Positions 17,194 through 25,198 of a stretch of 64,000 bases of DNA are shown one piece after another. The notes under the pieces are model-generated. The model did no database searches and had not been told where the DNA came from. It worked only from the letters and a program-made list of their open reading frames with translations. Position 1 is the first letter of the stretch. Each line of letters starts with the position of its first letter. The position numbers and the translations under genes are program-made. This DNA is from Mycobacterium sp. 852013-51886_SCH5428379 (GTDB taxonomy: Bacteria; Actinomycetota; Actinomycetes; Mycobacteriales; Mycobacteriaceae): NCBI RefSeq assembly GCF_001665575.1, contig NZ_LZSU01000042.1:186001-250000 (forward strand). Direction: 5' to 3'.

Positions 17194-17667
17194 ATGGACC
17201 GGTTGGACGACACCGATGAACGCATTCTCGCGGTGCTCGCCGAACACGCCCGCGCGACGTACGCGGAGATCGGCCAGCAGGTGAATCTGTCCGCGCCCGC
17301 GGTGAAGCGGCGCGTGGACCGCATGCTCGACGACGGCGTCATCCGGGGTTTCACCACGGTGGTCGACCGCAACGCGCTCGGCTGGCGGACCGAAGCGTTC
17401 GTGCAGGTCTTCTGCCACGGCGCGATCGCGCCGGCCGAACTGAGGGCGGCGTGGATCGCCATCCCGGAGGTCGTCAGCGCGGCGACCGTGACCGGTACCG
17501 CCGACGCGATTTTGCACGTGCTCGCCCGCGATATGGGCCACCTCGAAGACGCACTGGAACGTATCCGGGCCGCCGCGGACATCGAGCGCAGCGAGAGCAT
17601 CGTGGTGCTGTCGAACCTGATCGAACGCGCCCTGCCCGAGGTCGCCGATCAGGCCTCCGAACAGTAG
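17194..17667 (+). CDS. AsnC/Lrp-family transcriptional regulator
   Basis: A 157-residue regulator with an N-terminal winged helix (LDDTDERILAVLAEHARATYAEIGQQVNLSAPAVKRRVDRM) and a C-terminal RAM ligand-binding domain. It is similar to Rv2324, which neighbours the same catabolic genes in M. tuberculosis. It is transcribed divergently from the amidinotransferase-rocD operon, so it most likely controls that operon in response to arginine or ornithine (inference). I chose ATG at 17194, preceded by GAGGTG; the longer in-frame start at 17107 would add a hydrophobic, cysteine-rich stretch lacking family similarity. Confidence 0.82.
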   Translation: MDRLDDTDERILAVLAEHARATYAEIGQQVNLSAPAVKRRVDRMLDDGVIRGFTTVVDRNALGWRTEAFVQVFCHGAIAPAELRAAWIAIPEVVSAATVTGTADAILHVLARDMGHLEDALERIRAAADIERSESIVVLSNLIERALPEVADQASEQ

Positions 17668-17709
17668 GGGGGCGTACCGATCGCGCGCCCCATCGTGTAG
17701 AACCAGCAC

Positions 17710-18885
17710 GTGAGCACATCTGCAGGTGTCGTCATCGTGGGCGGCGGGCTGGCCGCGGCGCGTACGGCTGAACAGCTTCGACGTTCGGAGTACGCCGGAC
17801 CGGTCACGATCGTCAGTGACGAGGACCATCTCCCGTACGACCGGCCGCCGCTGTCCAAAGAGGTACTGCGAAGCGAGGTCGACGACGTCACGCTCAAGCC
17901 CGCGGAGTTCTACGCCGAGAACGACATCACCATGCGTCTGGGCGCGGGTGCGACCGCAGTGGACACCGCCGCGAAGACGGTGCGGCTCACCGACGGAAGC
18001 GACGTCCCCTACGACGAGTTGGTGATTGCGACGGGCCTGGTGCCCAAGCGCATCCCGTCGTTCCCGGACCTGACCGGTATCCACGTCCTGCGGTCGCTCG
18101 ACGAGAGCATCAAACTGCGCGAGGAGGCCGGATCGGCGCGCCGCGCGGTCGTCATCGGCGCCGGCTTCATCGGCTGCGAGGTGGCGGCGAGCCTGCGCAA
18201 ACTCGGCGTCGACGTGGTCCTCGTCGAGCCCCAGCCCGCGCCGCTGGCCTCGGTGCTCGGGACTCAGATCGGCGAGTTGGTCGCCCGTCTGCACCGAGCT
18301 GAAGGTGTCGACGTGCGCTGCGGGGTCGGGGTCAGCGAGGTCAGAGGCGAGGACAAGGTCGCCTCGGTCGTGCTCTCCGACGGCTCCGAGGTCGAGGCCG
18401 ATCTCGTCATCGTCGGCATCGGGTCGCGTCCGGCCACCGACTGGTTGGACGGCAGCGGCATCGCTCTCGACAACGGTGTGGTGTGTGACGCGGAGGGGCG
18501 GTCCAGCGCGCCGAACGTCTGGGCCATCGGCGACGTCGCGTCGTGGCGCGACACGGTCGGAAACCAGGTGCGCGTGGAACATTGGAGCAACGTGGCCGAT
18601 CAGGCCCGGGTGCTGGTGCCCGCGCTGCTCGGCAAGGACATCGCACCGACGGTCTCCGTGCCGTACTTCTGGAGCGACCAGTACGACGTCAAGATCCAGT
18701 GCCTCGGGGAGCCCGAGGCCGACGACGTCGTGCACATCGTCCAGGACGACGGCCGTAAGTTCCTCGCCTACTACGAGCGCGACGGGATCGTGGCGGGTGT
18801 GGTCGGCGGCGGCCTGCCGGGCAAGGTGATGAAGGCGCGGGTGAAGATCGCCAACGGCGCCCCGATCGCCGACGTCCTGGGATAG
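17710..18885 (+). CDS. NAD(P)H-dependent ferredoxin reductase
   Basis: A 391-residue flavoprotein of the ferredoxin/rubredoxin reductase family (oxygenase-coupled NADH reductase type). The FAD motif is VVIVGGGLAAARTAEQLR, the NAD(P) motif VVIGAGFIGCEVAASLRKLG, and the second FAD motif NVWAIGDVASW. Corresponds to Rv0688. GTG start at 17710. It could pass electrons to ferredoxins serving the nearby P450s, or act in mycofactocin-linked redox (inference). Its stop is followed within 11 bp by a palindromic repeat. Confidence 0.85.
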   Translation: MSTSAGVVIVGGGLAAARTAEQLRRSEYAGPVTIVSDEDHLPYDRPPLSKEVLRSEVDDVTLKPAEFYAENDITMRLGAGATAVDTAAKTVRLTDGSDVPYDELVIATGLVPKRIPSFPDLTGIHVLRSLDESIKLREEAGSARRAVVIGAGFIGCEVAASLRKLGVDVVLVEPQPAPLASVLGTQIGELVARLHRAEGVDVRCGVGVSEVRGEDKVASVVLSDGSEVEADLVIVGIGSRPATDWLDGSGIALDNGVVCDAEGRSSAPNVWAIGDVASWRDTVGNQVRVEHWSNVADQARVLVPALLGKDIAPTVSVPYFWSDQYDVKIQCLGEPEADDVVHIVQDDGRKFLAYYERDGIVAGVVGGGLPGKVMKARVKIANGAPIADVLG

Positions 18886-18895
18886 TGGCGATCTA

Positions 18896-18956
18896 CGCGA
18901 AACAGCATTCCGGGTTGCGAAGCCGGTCGCCTCGCCATCCGGAATGCTGTTTCGCG
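18896..18956. repeat. Dispersed palindromic repeat, second copy
   Basis: Perfect 18-bp arms (CGCGAAACAGCATTCCGG at 18896-18913 and its complement at 18939-18956) enclose a 25-nt loop. It is the same family as the element at 1390-1446: arms differ only by one C, and the loops share GCTTCGC when one is reversed. It occupies nearly the whole 81-bp gap between two convergent genes, where it may also act as a bidirectional terminator. No flanking direct duplication was found here. Confidence 0.85.
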
Positions 18957-18966
18957 GCCAAATCAC

Positions 18967-20253
18967 TCAGAATTCGCCGAGGTAGAACCGACTGCCCTGG
19001 TCGTCGACGCATTCGGCCATCAGACCGTAGGGCTGACGCGCGGGCCGCTGCAGCACGGTTCCGCCCGCGGCGGTGACCCGTCGCACCGCGTCGTCGATAT
19101 CGGCGACCGTCCACATCGGCACCGTGGCCGGGGCGCTGGATCCGCCGGCGACACCGGTCATCGGGTGCGGGCCGTCGACCTGCCAGCCGTCTTCGACGCG
19201 GCCGGGCTCGAAGGTCCAGAACAGCAGTCCGCTGTAGAACTCCCGGAACCGCCCGGAATCGGCGACCTCGTGGGTGATGTACGAGAGTTGGCCCGGTGCA
19301 CCGCCGTTGAGATCCGGACGCGGTGTGCCCGAGGCCGGTTCGAACACCGCAAACGGATTGCCCTGGGAGTCGACGGCCTCGAGCACGGTGCCGATGTCGG
19401 AATCGGTGACGGCGCCGACCTCGCCGCCGGCATCCATGATGGATTGCCGCGCGCCGGTCAGGTCGGTGACGGCGTAGCAGCACAACAGCGTGCTGCGCTC
19501 GGTCGTGGGGTGGATACCGATGCGCTGCCCGACGTTGGTGACGCGACCGGTCTGGCTGTCGTACACCCAGCCCAGCACGTGGCCGTAGAAGGCCGCCGCC
19601 CGGTCGGCGTCGGGTGTCCACAGTGCGACGTATCCGACGTCGCCGTGCTGGATCGGCGTCGCCGCGCCCGTCACCGGACCGGACAGCATCCAGCGGTGCC
19701 CGAAGGGGTCGATGACGGCCGCCGACCGGGCGCCGTGGTCCTCGTACGGTTCGCGCTGTACGTGCGCGTCCCGCTCGCGGGCCCGTCGCAGTGCGGCGTC
19801 GGTGTCGGGGACCTGCACCATCAGGCTGACCGAGACATGTTGGGGCGCAGGCGCAGCCAGCCCGATCTCCGGATATTCGTCGGCGAGGTAGAGCACTCCG
19901 CCCGCCAGGGCCAGCTCGGCGTGGCCGATACGGCCGTCGTCCATCACGATCGGTGCGCCGACCAGCGTCGCGCCGAACACGTCGACGTACCAGTCGATCG
20001 CGGCGCGGGCGTCGGCGACGGTGAGGTAGGGCAGTGCGGCCGGTCGTGGGAGTGCGGACTCGTCAGCTGCAGTGGTCGACCGCATCTCGGCGATCGCGGT
20101 ATCGGTTCCACTCATCTCGATTTCTCCTGTTCTGTCGGGGATGCGCAGCGCCGCCTCCAGTCGCGCCCGCAATGCGGCCGCGAACGCCGGGTCGGGCGCC
20201 ACCGGGAGGTCCCCGCCGCGCAGCGCCGTCAGCGGATCTCGCTGGTCGGTCAT
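18967..20253 (-). CDS. Two-domain VOC (glyoxalase/bleomycin-resistance fold) protein linked to an ECF sigma factor
   Basis: A 428-residue protein. Residues 1-40 (PLTALRGGDLPVAPDPAFAA and the following helix) form a leader also seen on proteins encoded beside ECF sigma factors. Residues about 70-200 and 210-428 hold three to four beta-alpha-beta VOC modules, including YLTVADARAAIDWYVDVFGA, YVALWTPDADRAAAFYGHVLG and a C-terminal YGLMAECVDDQGSRFYLGEF. The ATG at 20253 overlaps the sigma-factor stop as ATGA and follows GGAGGGC, so the pair is translationally coupled. Possible metal or small-molecule sensor or detoxification enzyme; function not known. Confidence 0.75.
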   Translation of the reverse strand: MTDQRDPLTALRGGDLPVAPDPAFAAALRARLEAALRIPDRTGEIEMSGTDTAIAEMRSTTAADESALPRPAALPYLTVADARAAIDWYVDVFGATLVGAPIVMDDGRIGHAELALAGGVLYLADEYPEIGLAAPAPQHVSVSLMVQVPDTDAALRRARERDAHVQREPYEDHGARSAAVIDPFGHRWMLSGPVTGAATPIQHGDVGYVALWTPDADRAAAFYGHVLGWVYDSQTGRVTNVGQRIGIHPTTERSTLLCCYAVTDLTGARQSIMDAGGEVGAVTDSDIGTVLEAVDSQGNPFAVFEPASGTPRPDLNGGAPGQLSYITHEVADSGRFREFYSGLLFWTFEPGRVEDGWQVDGPHPMTGVAGGSSAPATVPMWTVADIDDAVRRVTAAGGTVLQRPARQPYGLMAECVDDQGSRFYLGEF

Positions 20254-20768
20254 GGGAGCCCTCCCTCCGGATAGTGCGCACGGAACGCGCGGCGGGCGCG
20301 GACCAGCAACGCCTCGGTGGCGTGCACGGTGCGGCCGATCAGTTCGGCGCATTCGGGGACCGAACAGTCGTCGAGATAACGCAGTGCCAGCACGGTGCGG
20401 TGCTGCTCGGGCAGTCGCGCCAGCACGCTCTCAGCGACGATCCGGTCCAGTTCGGCGTCCCAATCGTCCTCCGGCGGGCCGGGTTCGGGCACCTCCGGAA
20501 CCGGCACGCTGAACCGGTCGTGCCTGCGGCGGTAGTGGTCCGCCAGTTTGTGTCGCGCCACCCCGATCAGCCACGGCACGCTCAGCGGCGGCGCGGCGTC
20601 GCGCCTGGCGGCGTCCATCGCCGCCAGGAAGGTCTCCGACGTCAGGTCTTCGGCCGTTCCGCGGTCGGGGCACCGTCTGACGAAGTACCCGTACACGATC
20701 GGCAGGGCTTCGTCGTAGAGCGCCAGCAGGGCCCGCGGAGCGTCGGTGCCGTCAGGTTCGGCGCTCAC
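20250..20768 (-). CDS. ECF-family RNA polymerase sigma factor
   Basis: A 172-residue extracytoplasmic-function sigma factor. Region 2 is in LYDEALPIVYGYFVRRCPDRGTAEDLTSETFLAAM with the -10 recognition helix around PWLIGVARHKLADHYRRR. Region 4 is RLPEQHRTVLALRYLDDCSVPECAELIGRTVHATEALLVRARRAF. GTG start. No anti-sigma gene is adjacent; instead the coupled downstream gene encodes the VOC protein. It is transcribed in the same direction as mftR but after a 55-bp gap. Confidence 0.85.
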   Translation of the reverse strand: MSAEPDGTDAPRALLALYDEALPIVYGYFVRRCPDRGTAEDLTSETFLAAMDAARRDAAPPLSVPWLIGVARHKLADHYRRRHDRFSVPVPEVPEPGPPEDDWDAELDRIVAESVLARLPEQHRTVLALRYLDDCSVPECAELIGRTVHATEALLVRARRAFRAHYPEGGLP

Positions 20769-20823
20769 ACCCTCATCGTCGCCGTCCCGGACGAAACTCC
20801 GACGCCGATGAGCGAAGTTTTTT

Positions 20824-21432
20824 TCAGGGCGCGTCGTCGAGGGCGCGCAGGCCGTGGCTGACGGTGTCGAACGCGCCGGCCAGCGACTGGGCCAGCGACA
20901 CCGATTCGTCGGCGAGCCACTGCTCGTAGGCCGACAGCGCGACGCCGAGCATCGTCCACGCGACGGTCTGCGGAACCAGGTCGGAGTCCTTGGCCCCCAA
21001 CCGGCGGGCGACGAATGCGGCGATCACCCCGCGCCAGCCCGCGTACATCGTCATTGAATGCGCCTGCAGCGCATCGGTCTGCAGGATCACCCGCATCCGC
21101 TGGCGGTGCCTGGCAGTCTCTGCTTCGTCGAAGTCATTGAACGCCAACAACGCAGCGCGCAGCGCGGCGCCGATCGGGACCTCCGGATCGACCCCGTCGA
21201 GCAGGCGGCGCATGTGGTCGAGGTGCGAGTCGAAGTCGCCCCACGGGATCGCGTTCTTCGACGGGTAGTAGCGGAACAGCGTGCGCCGGGCGATGCCTGC
21301 GGCCGCGGCGACATCGTCCACGCTCACCTCGTCGAAGCCGCGGGCGGCGAACAGGTCGAGGGCGGCATCGGCGATGTGGTCCTGGGTGGTGGACGGGCGA
21401 CGGCCCAGTCGGGGCGCGGACTGGTGTTCCAT
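20824..21432 (-). CDS. mftR: Mycofactocin system transcriptional regulator MftR (TetR family)
   Basis: A 202-residue TetR regulator. The HTH is [40 protein letters not shown], and a helical effector domain follows. It corresponds to Rv0691c; published work on MftR describes it as a repressor of the mft genes relieved by long-chain acyl-CoA. Start ATG at 21432 ([14 protein letters not shown]) follows GGAAGGG; the in-frame upstream Met at 21456 adds eight residues. It is divergent from mftA across 91 bp containing a 10-bp perfect palindrome. Confidence 0.9.
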
Positions 21433-21457
21433 GGGCCCGCCCTTCCGTTTGTGCACT

Positions 21458-21485
21458 CGATGCCATATTGTAGGCGACCTAGGTC
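21458..21485. promoter_or_regulatory. mftR-mftA divergent control region
   Basis: Contains a perfect palindrome GACCTAGGTC (21476-21485) and, read on the minus strand, a consensus-like -10 TACAAT just upstream of mftR. On the plus strand CATATTGTAGG offers a possible mftA -10. The palindrome lies over or beside both putative promoters, a plausible MftR operator (inference). Confidence 0.4.
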
Positions 21486-21523
21486 ACACTTCCGTGGACC
21501 CTACGCGACGAAAGGCAGCGAAC

Positions 21524-21616
21524 ATGGAGCCGAATCAGCACGTCGAGGACACCGAGCTCGTCACCGAGACCCTCGTCGAAGAGGTGTCGATCGACGGGAT
21601 GTGCGGGGTCTACTGA
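21524..21616 (+). CDS. mftA: Mycofactocin precursor peptide MftA
   Basis: A 30-residue ribosomal peptide whose C-terminus IDGMCGVY matches the conserved MftA tail. The last two residues, Val-Tyr, are the substrate: MftC decarboxylates and cyclises them, and after release by MftE they become the redox core of mycofactocin. The acidic N-terminal leader ([13 protein letters not shown]) is the recognition region for MftB. ATG preceded by GAAAGGCAGC. Corresponds to Rv0691A. Two nt separate it from mftB. Confidence 0.97.
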
Positions 21617-21618
21617 CC

Positions 21619-21930
21619 GTGACAGTCCCCGATTCGGACTCGACCGTCCGCGGGGTCACCTTCGACCCCGATCTGCCCTGGCGGCTGCATCCTCAGGTGG
21701 CAGTGCGCCCGGAGCCGTTCGGGGCACTGCTCTACCACTTCGGGACGCGCAAGCTGTCGTTCCTGAAGAACCGGACGATCGTCGAGGTGGTCAGCTCGCT
21801 GGCCGACCACCCCGACGCTCGATCCGCCTGCCGCGCAGCCGGAATCGACGATGCAGCGCTGGCGCCCTATCTGCACGCACTCGGCGTGCTGGTGACGTCC
21901 CAGATGCTCGTCCGCGAGGAGAAGTCATGA
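21619..21930 (+). CDS. mftB: Mycofactocin precursor peptide chaperone MftB
   Basis: A 103-residue RiPP recognition element (PqqD-like winged helix) that binds MftA and presents it to MftC. Motifs: RLHPQVAVRPEPFGALLYHFGTRKLSFL and the helical ALAPYLHALGVL. GTG start at 21619, 2 nt after the mftA stop. Its stop overlaps the mftC start as ATGA, giving tight translational coupling. Corresponds to Rv0692. Confidence 0.92.
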   Translation: MTVPDSDSTVRGVTFDPDLPWRLHPQVAVRPEPFGALLYHFGTRKLSFLKNRTIVEVVSSLADHPDARSACRAAGIDDAALAPYLHALGVLVTSQMLVREEKS

Positions 21931-23144
21931 CATCCGTTCTTCCTGCCCCGAGCGGCGCGCCCGTGCCCCGCCTCATCGACCAGTTCGAGCGCGGTCTCGA
22001 TGCGCCGATCTGCCTGACGTGGGAGCTGACCTACGCCTGCAACCTGGCGTGCGTGCACTGCCTCTCGGCGTCGGGCAAACGCGATCCGCGCGAGCTGTCG
22101 ACCCAGCAGTGCAAGGACATCATCGACGAGCTCGAGCGTATGCAGGTGTTCTACGTCAACATCGGTGGCGGGGAACCGACTGTGCGCCCGGACTTCTGGG
22201 AGCTGGTGGATTACGCCACCGAGCACCACGTCGGCGTGAAGTTCTCCACCAACGGCGTCCGCATCACCCCCGAGGTGGCCGCGAAGCTGGCCGCCAGCGA
22301 CTACGTCGACGTGCAGATCTCGCTCGACGGCGCGACCGCCGAGGTCAACGACGCCGTGCGGGGCACGGGCTCCTTCGCGATGGCGGTGCGCGCCCTGGAG
22401 AACCTTGCCGCCGCCGGATTCTCCGACGCCAAGATCTCGGTGGTGGTCACCCGCCACAACGTCGATCAGCTCGACGACTTCAAGGCGCTGGCCGACCGCT
22501 ACGGCGCCACGCTGCGGATCACGCGGCTGCGTCCCTCCGGTCGGGGCGCCGACGTGTGGGACGAACTGCACCCCACCGCCGAGCAGCAGGTGCAGCTCTA
22601 CAACTGGCTGGTGGCCAAGGGTGAGCGGGTGCTCACCGGAGACTCGTTCTTCCACCTGTCCGGCCTGGGGGCGCCCGGCGCACTGGCGGGGCTGAACCTG
22701 TGCGGTGCGGGCCGGGTGGTCTGCCTGATCGATCCGATCGGCGACGTGTACGCCTGCCCGTTCGCCATCCACGACAAGTTCCTGGCCGGAAACATCCTGT
22801 CCGACGGCGGTTTTCAGAGCGTCTGGCAGAACGCGCCGCTGTTCCGTGAGCTGCGCGAGCCGCAGTCGGCCGGCGCCTGCGGCGGCTGTGCGCACTACGA
22901 CGCATGCCGCGGCGGATGCATGGCCGCGAAGTTCTTCACCGGTCTGCCGCTGGACGGACCTGACCCTGAATGCGTCGAAGGCTACGGCGCTCCGGCGCTG
23001 GCCGCCGAACGCGTCAAACCCAAGCCCAGTGGTGACCATTCCCGCGGCACCAAACAATCGCCGGGGCGCGGGCCGGTCCCGCTCACGCTCCTGGCGCCGC
23101 CCTCCAAGCCGCCCGCGCGGCTGTGCAACGAAAGTCCGGTGTGA
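21927..23144 (+). CDS. mftC: Mycofactocin maturase MftC (radical SAM/SPASM)
   Basis: A 405-residue radical SAM enzyme. The SAM-binding [4Fe-4S] cysteines are in YACNLACVHC (CX3CX2C). The C-terminal SPASM region supplies ligands in CGAGRVVCLIDPIGDVYAC, CGGCAHYDACRGGC and PDPEC. It oxidatively decarboxylates the C-terminal Tyr of MftA and then forms the Val-Tyr crosslink. Corresponds to Rv0693. About 14 residues longer than that protein, mostly in the basic, low-complexity tail after residue 350. Confidence 0.96.
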   Translation: MTSVLPAPSGAPVPRLIDQFERGLDAPICLTWELTYACNLACVHCLSASGKRDPRELSTQQCKDIIDELERMQVFYVNIGGGEPTVRPDFWELVDYATEHHVGVKFSTNGVRITPEVAAKLAASDYVDVQISLDGATAEVNDAVRGTGSFAMAVRALENLAAAGFSDAKISVVVTRHNVDQLDDFKALADRYGATLRITRLRPSGRGADVWDELHPTAEQQVQLYNWLVAKGERVLTGDSFFHLSGLGAPGALAGLNLCGAGRVVCLIDPIGDVYACPFAIHDKFLAGNILSDGGFQSVWQNAPLFRELREPQSAGACGGCAHYDACRGGCMAAKFFTGLPLDGPDPECVEGYGAPALAAERVKPKPSGDHSRGTKQSPGRGPVPLTLLAPPSKPPARLCNESPV

Positions 23145-23146
23145 CC

Positions 23147-24337
23147 ATGGCCCGCGACAAATGGTTCGAGACCGTCGCGATCGCGCAGGAACGTGCGCGC
23201 AAGCGACTCCCCAAATCCGCCTACGGCGCGTTGATCGGCGGCAGTGAGAAGGGGCTGACGGTCAACGGGAACAACGAGGCGTTCAACGAGATCGGCTTCG
23301 CACCCCATGTCATCGGTGCGGTCGCCAAACGCGATCTGGCGACAACCGTTATGGGCCAGGAGATCTCGCTGCCCGTGCTGATCTCGCCGACCGGCGTGCA
23401 GGCCGTGCACCCTGACGGTGAGGTCGCGGTCGCCCGTGCGGCCGCAGCACGCGGCACCGCGATGGGTCTGTCGTCGTTCGCCAGCAAGCCCATCGAAGAG
23501 GTCGTCGCGGCCAATCCGAAGCTGTTCTTCCAGATCTACTGGCTGGGCGACCGCGACGCCATTGCCGCCCGCGTCGAGCGGGCCCGCGCCGCCGGGGCCG
23601 CCGGACTTATCCTGACCACCGACTGGAGCTTCTCGCACGGGCGGGACTGGGGCAGCCCGAAGATCCCCGAGCAGATGGACATCAAGACCATGGTCAAGAT
23701 GAGCCCGGAGGTCCTGACCAAGCCCCGTTGGCTGTTGCAGTGGGCCAAGACCATGGGGCCGCCCGCCCTGTCGGTGCCGAACCAGTCCGCGAAGGGGGAG
23801 GCGGGTCCGCCGTTCTTCCAGGCCTACGGCGAGTGGATGGGTACGCCCCCGCCGACCTGGGAGGACGTCGCCTGGCTGCGCGAACTCTGGGGCGGGCCGT
23901 TCATGCTCAAGGGTGTCATGCGCGTCGACGACGCCAAACGTGCTGTCGATGCTGGTGTTTCGGCCATCTCGGTGTCGAACCACGGCGGGAACAACCTCGA
24001 CGGAACCCCGGCGTCGATCCGGGCGCTCCCCGTGATCGCCGACGCCGTCGGCGATCAGGTCGAGGTTCTGCTCGACGGCGGTATCCGCCGGGGCAGCGAC
24101 GTGGTCAAGGCTCTGGCGCTGGGCGCCCGTGCGGTGATGATCGGGCGGGCCTACCTGTGGGGTCTGGCCGCCGAGGGACAGACGGGTGTCGAGAACGTTC
24201 TCGACATCCTGCGCGGGGGCATCGACTCGGCGCTGATGGGGCTCGGCCGCGCGTCGGTGCACGATCTGGGACCCGGCGACGTCCTGGTGCCCGACGGCTT
24301 CACCCGCGCGCTGGGCGTCCCGGCCGACGGGGCGTAA
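23147..24337 (+). CDS. mftD: FMN-dependent dehydrogenase MftD
   Basis: A 396-residue alpha-hydroxy-acid-dehydrogenase-fold flavoenzyme that oxidises the released heterocycle to pre-mycofactocin. FMN-binding features: PVLISPTGVQAVHPDGE, QIYWLGD, the SNHGGNNLDGTPA loop and DGGIRRGSDVVKALALGARAVMIGR. In lactate-oxidising relatives the loop is SNHGxRQLD; here the Arg is replaced by Asn, fitting a non-lactate substrate. ATG at 23147 gives 396 residues, the length of Rv0694; a GTG at 23141 overlapping the mftC stop is the alternative. Confidence 0.94.
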   Translation: MARDKWFETVAIAQERARKRLPKSAYGALIGGSEKGLTVNGNNEAFNEIGFAPHVIGAVAKRDLATTVMGQEISLPVLISPTGVQAVHPDGEVAVARAAAARGTAMGLSSFASKPIEEVVAANPKLFFQIYWLGDRDAIAARVERARAAGAAGLILTTDWSFSHGRDWGSPKIPEQMDIKTMVKMSPEVLTKPRWLLQWAKTMGPPALSVPNQSAKGEAGPPFFQAYGEWMGTPPPTWEDVAWLRELWGGPFMLKGVMRVDDAKRAVDAGVSAISVSNHGGNNLDGTPASIRALPVIADAVGDQVEVLLDGGIRRGSDVVKALALGARAVMIGRAYLWGLAAEGQTGVENVLDILRGGIDSALMGLGRASVHDLGPGDVLVPDGFTRALGVPADGA

Positions 24338-24454
24338 TCCGTCGGCGCTGTGACGGAGGTGGCTGGCGGGGCGGACGTGACCGCGAACGGCGCTTCTGAG
24401 CAGCCGGGTCCGAAATCAATCCCTGCGGTTGCGCCAACAATCGGCGCACGCCTG

Positions 24455-25198
24455 GTGAATTCGGCTTACCATCGGCGGGTGGTTCTCCCCAACGAGCTTG
24501 GGAACTCGACGTCGAGGCAGCTGCACAGCACGTCGCCTGCGTTGATCGTTCCAGTGGGTTCGACCGAACAACACGGTCCCCACCTGCCGTTGGACACCGA
24601 CACCCGCATCGCGACGGCAGTGGCCGGCGCGACCGCGGGTCTGCTCACCGATACCGGGCAGACGGACTGGATGGTCGCGCCCGCGATCGGATACGGCGCC
24701 AGCGGCGAACACGAGGGCTTTCCGGGCACCATCTCGATCGGTACCTCGGCCCTGCAGGCCGTCCTCGTCGAGTACGGCCGCTCGGCGATGAACTGGGCGT
24801 CGCGCCTGGTGTTCGTCAACGGTCACGGCGGGAACACCGAGGCACTGCGTGCGGCCACCGCCCTGCTGTGCGAGGAAGGCCGCGACGCCACCTGGTGCCC
24901 GTGCATCGCCGCGGACTCCGACCCCCACGCCGGCCACACCGAAACGTCTGTTCTGCTGTACATCTCGCCGTCGGACGTCAACCTGACCGAACGGCGGCGC
25001 GGGAACACCGCACCGCTGAGCGAGCTCATGCCGGCGATGCGCCGCGGCGGAGTGGCCGCGGTGAGCGAACTCGGGGTGCTCGGTGACCCGACCACCGCGA
25101 CCGCGGCCGAGGGCGCCCGGATCTTCACCGAGATGGTGCAGGGCTGCACCGACCGGATCGTCCGGTGGAACCCCGGTCCCGACGGGATGCTGAGGTGA
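24455..25198 (+). CDS. mftE: Mycofactocin precursor peptide peptidase MftE (creatininase family)
   Basis: A metal-dependent amidohydrolase that cleaves the modified MftA to release the C-terminal dipeptide-derived core. Metal ligands are likely in STEQHGPHLPLDTD, the NGHGGNTE motif and the HAGHTE segment. The GTG at 24455 (MNSAYHRRVVLPNELG) gives 247 residues, near Rv0695 (251). An upstream in-frame start at 24350 would add 35 Ala/Gly-rich residues. Neither has a strong Shine-Dalgarno sequence, so the start is uncertain. The stop overlaps mftF. Confidence 0.9.
   Translation: MNSAYHRRVVLPNELGNSTSRQLHSTSPALIVPVGSTEQHGPHLPLDTDTRIATAVAGATAGLLTDTGQTDWMVAPAIGYGASGEHEGFPGTISIGTSALQAVLVEYGRSAMNWASRLVFVNGHGGNTEALRAATALLCEEGRDATWCPCIAADSDPHAGHTETSVLLYISPSDVNLTERRRGNTAPLSELMPAMRRGGVAAVSELGVLGDPTTATAAEGARIFTEMVQGCTDRIVRWNPGPDGMLR

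Noticed and set aside
16263..17600. 445-residue version of the amidinotransferase reaching into the AsnC gene
   Set aside because: The extra residues are antisense to the AsnC coding sequence. MTIRVTRTARPRHYVMT at 17081 fits the family start.
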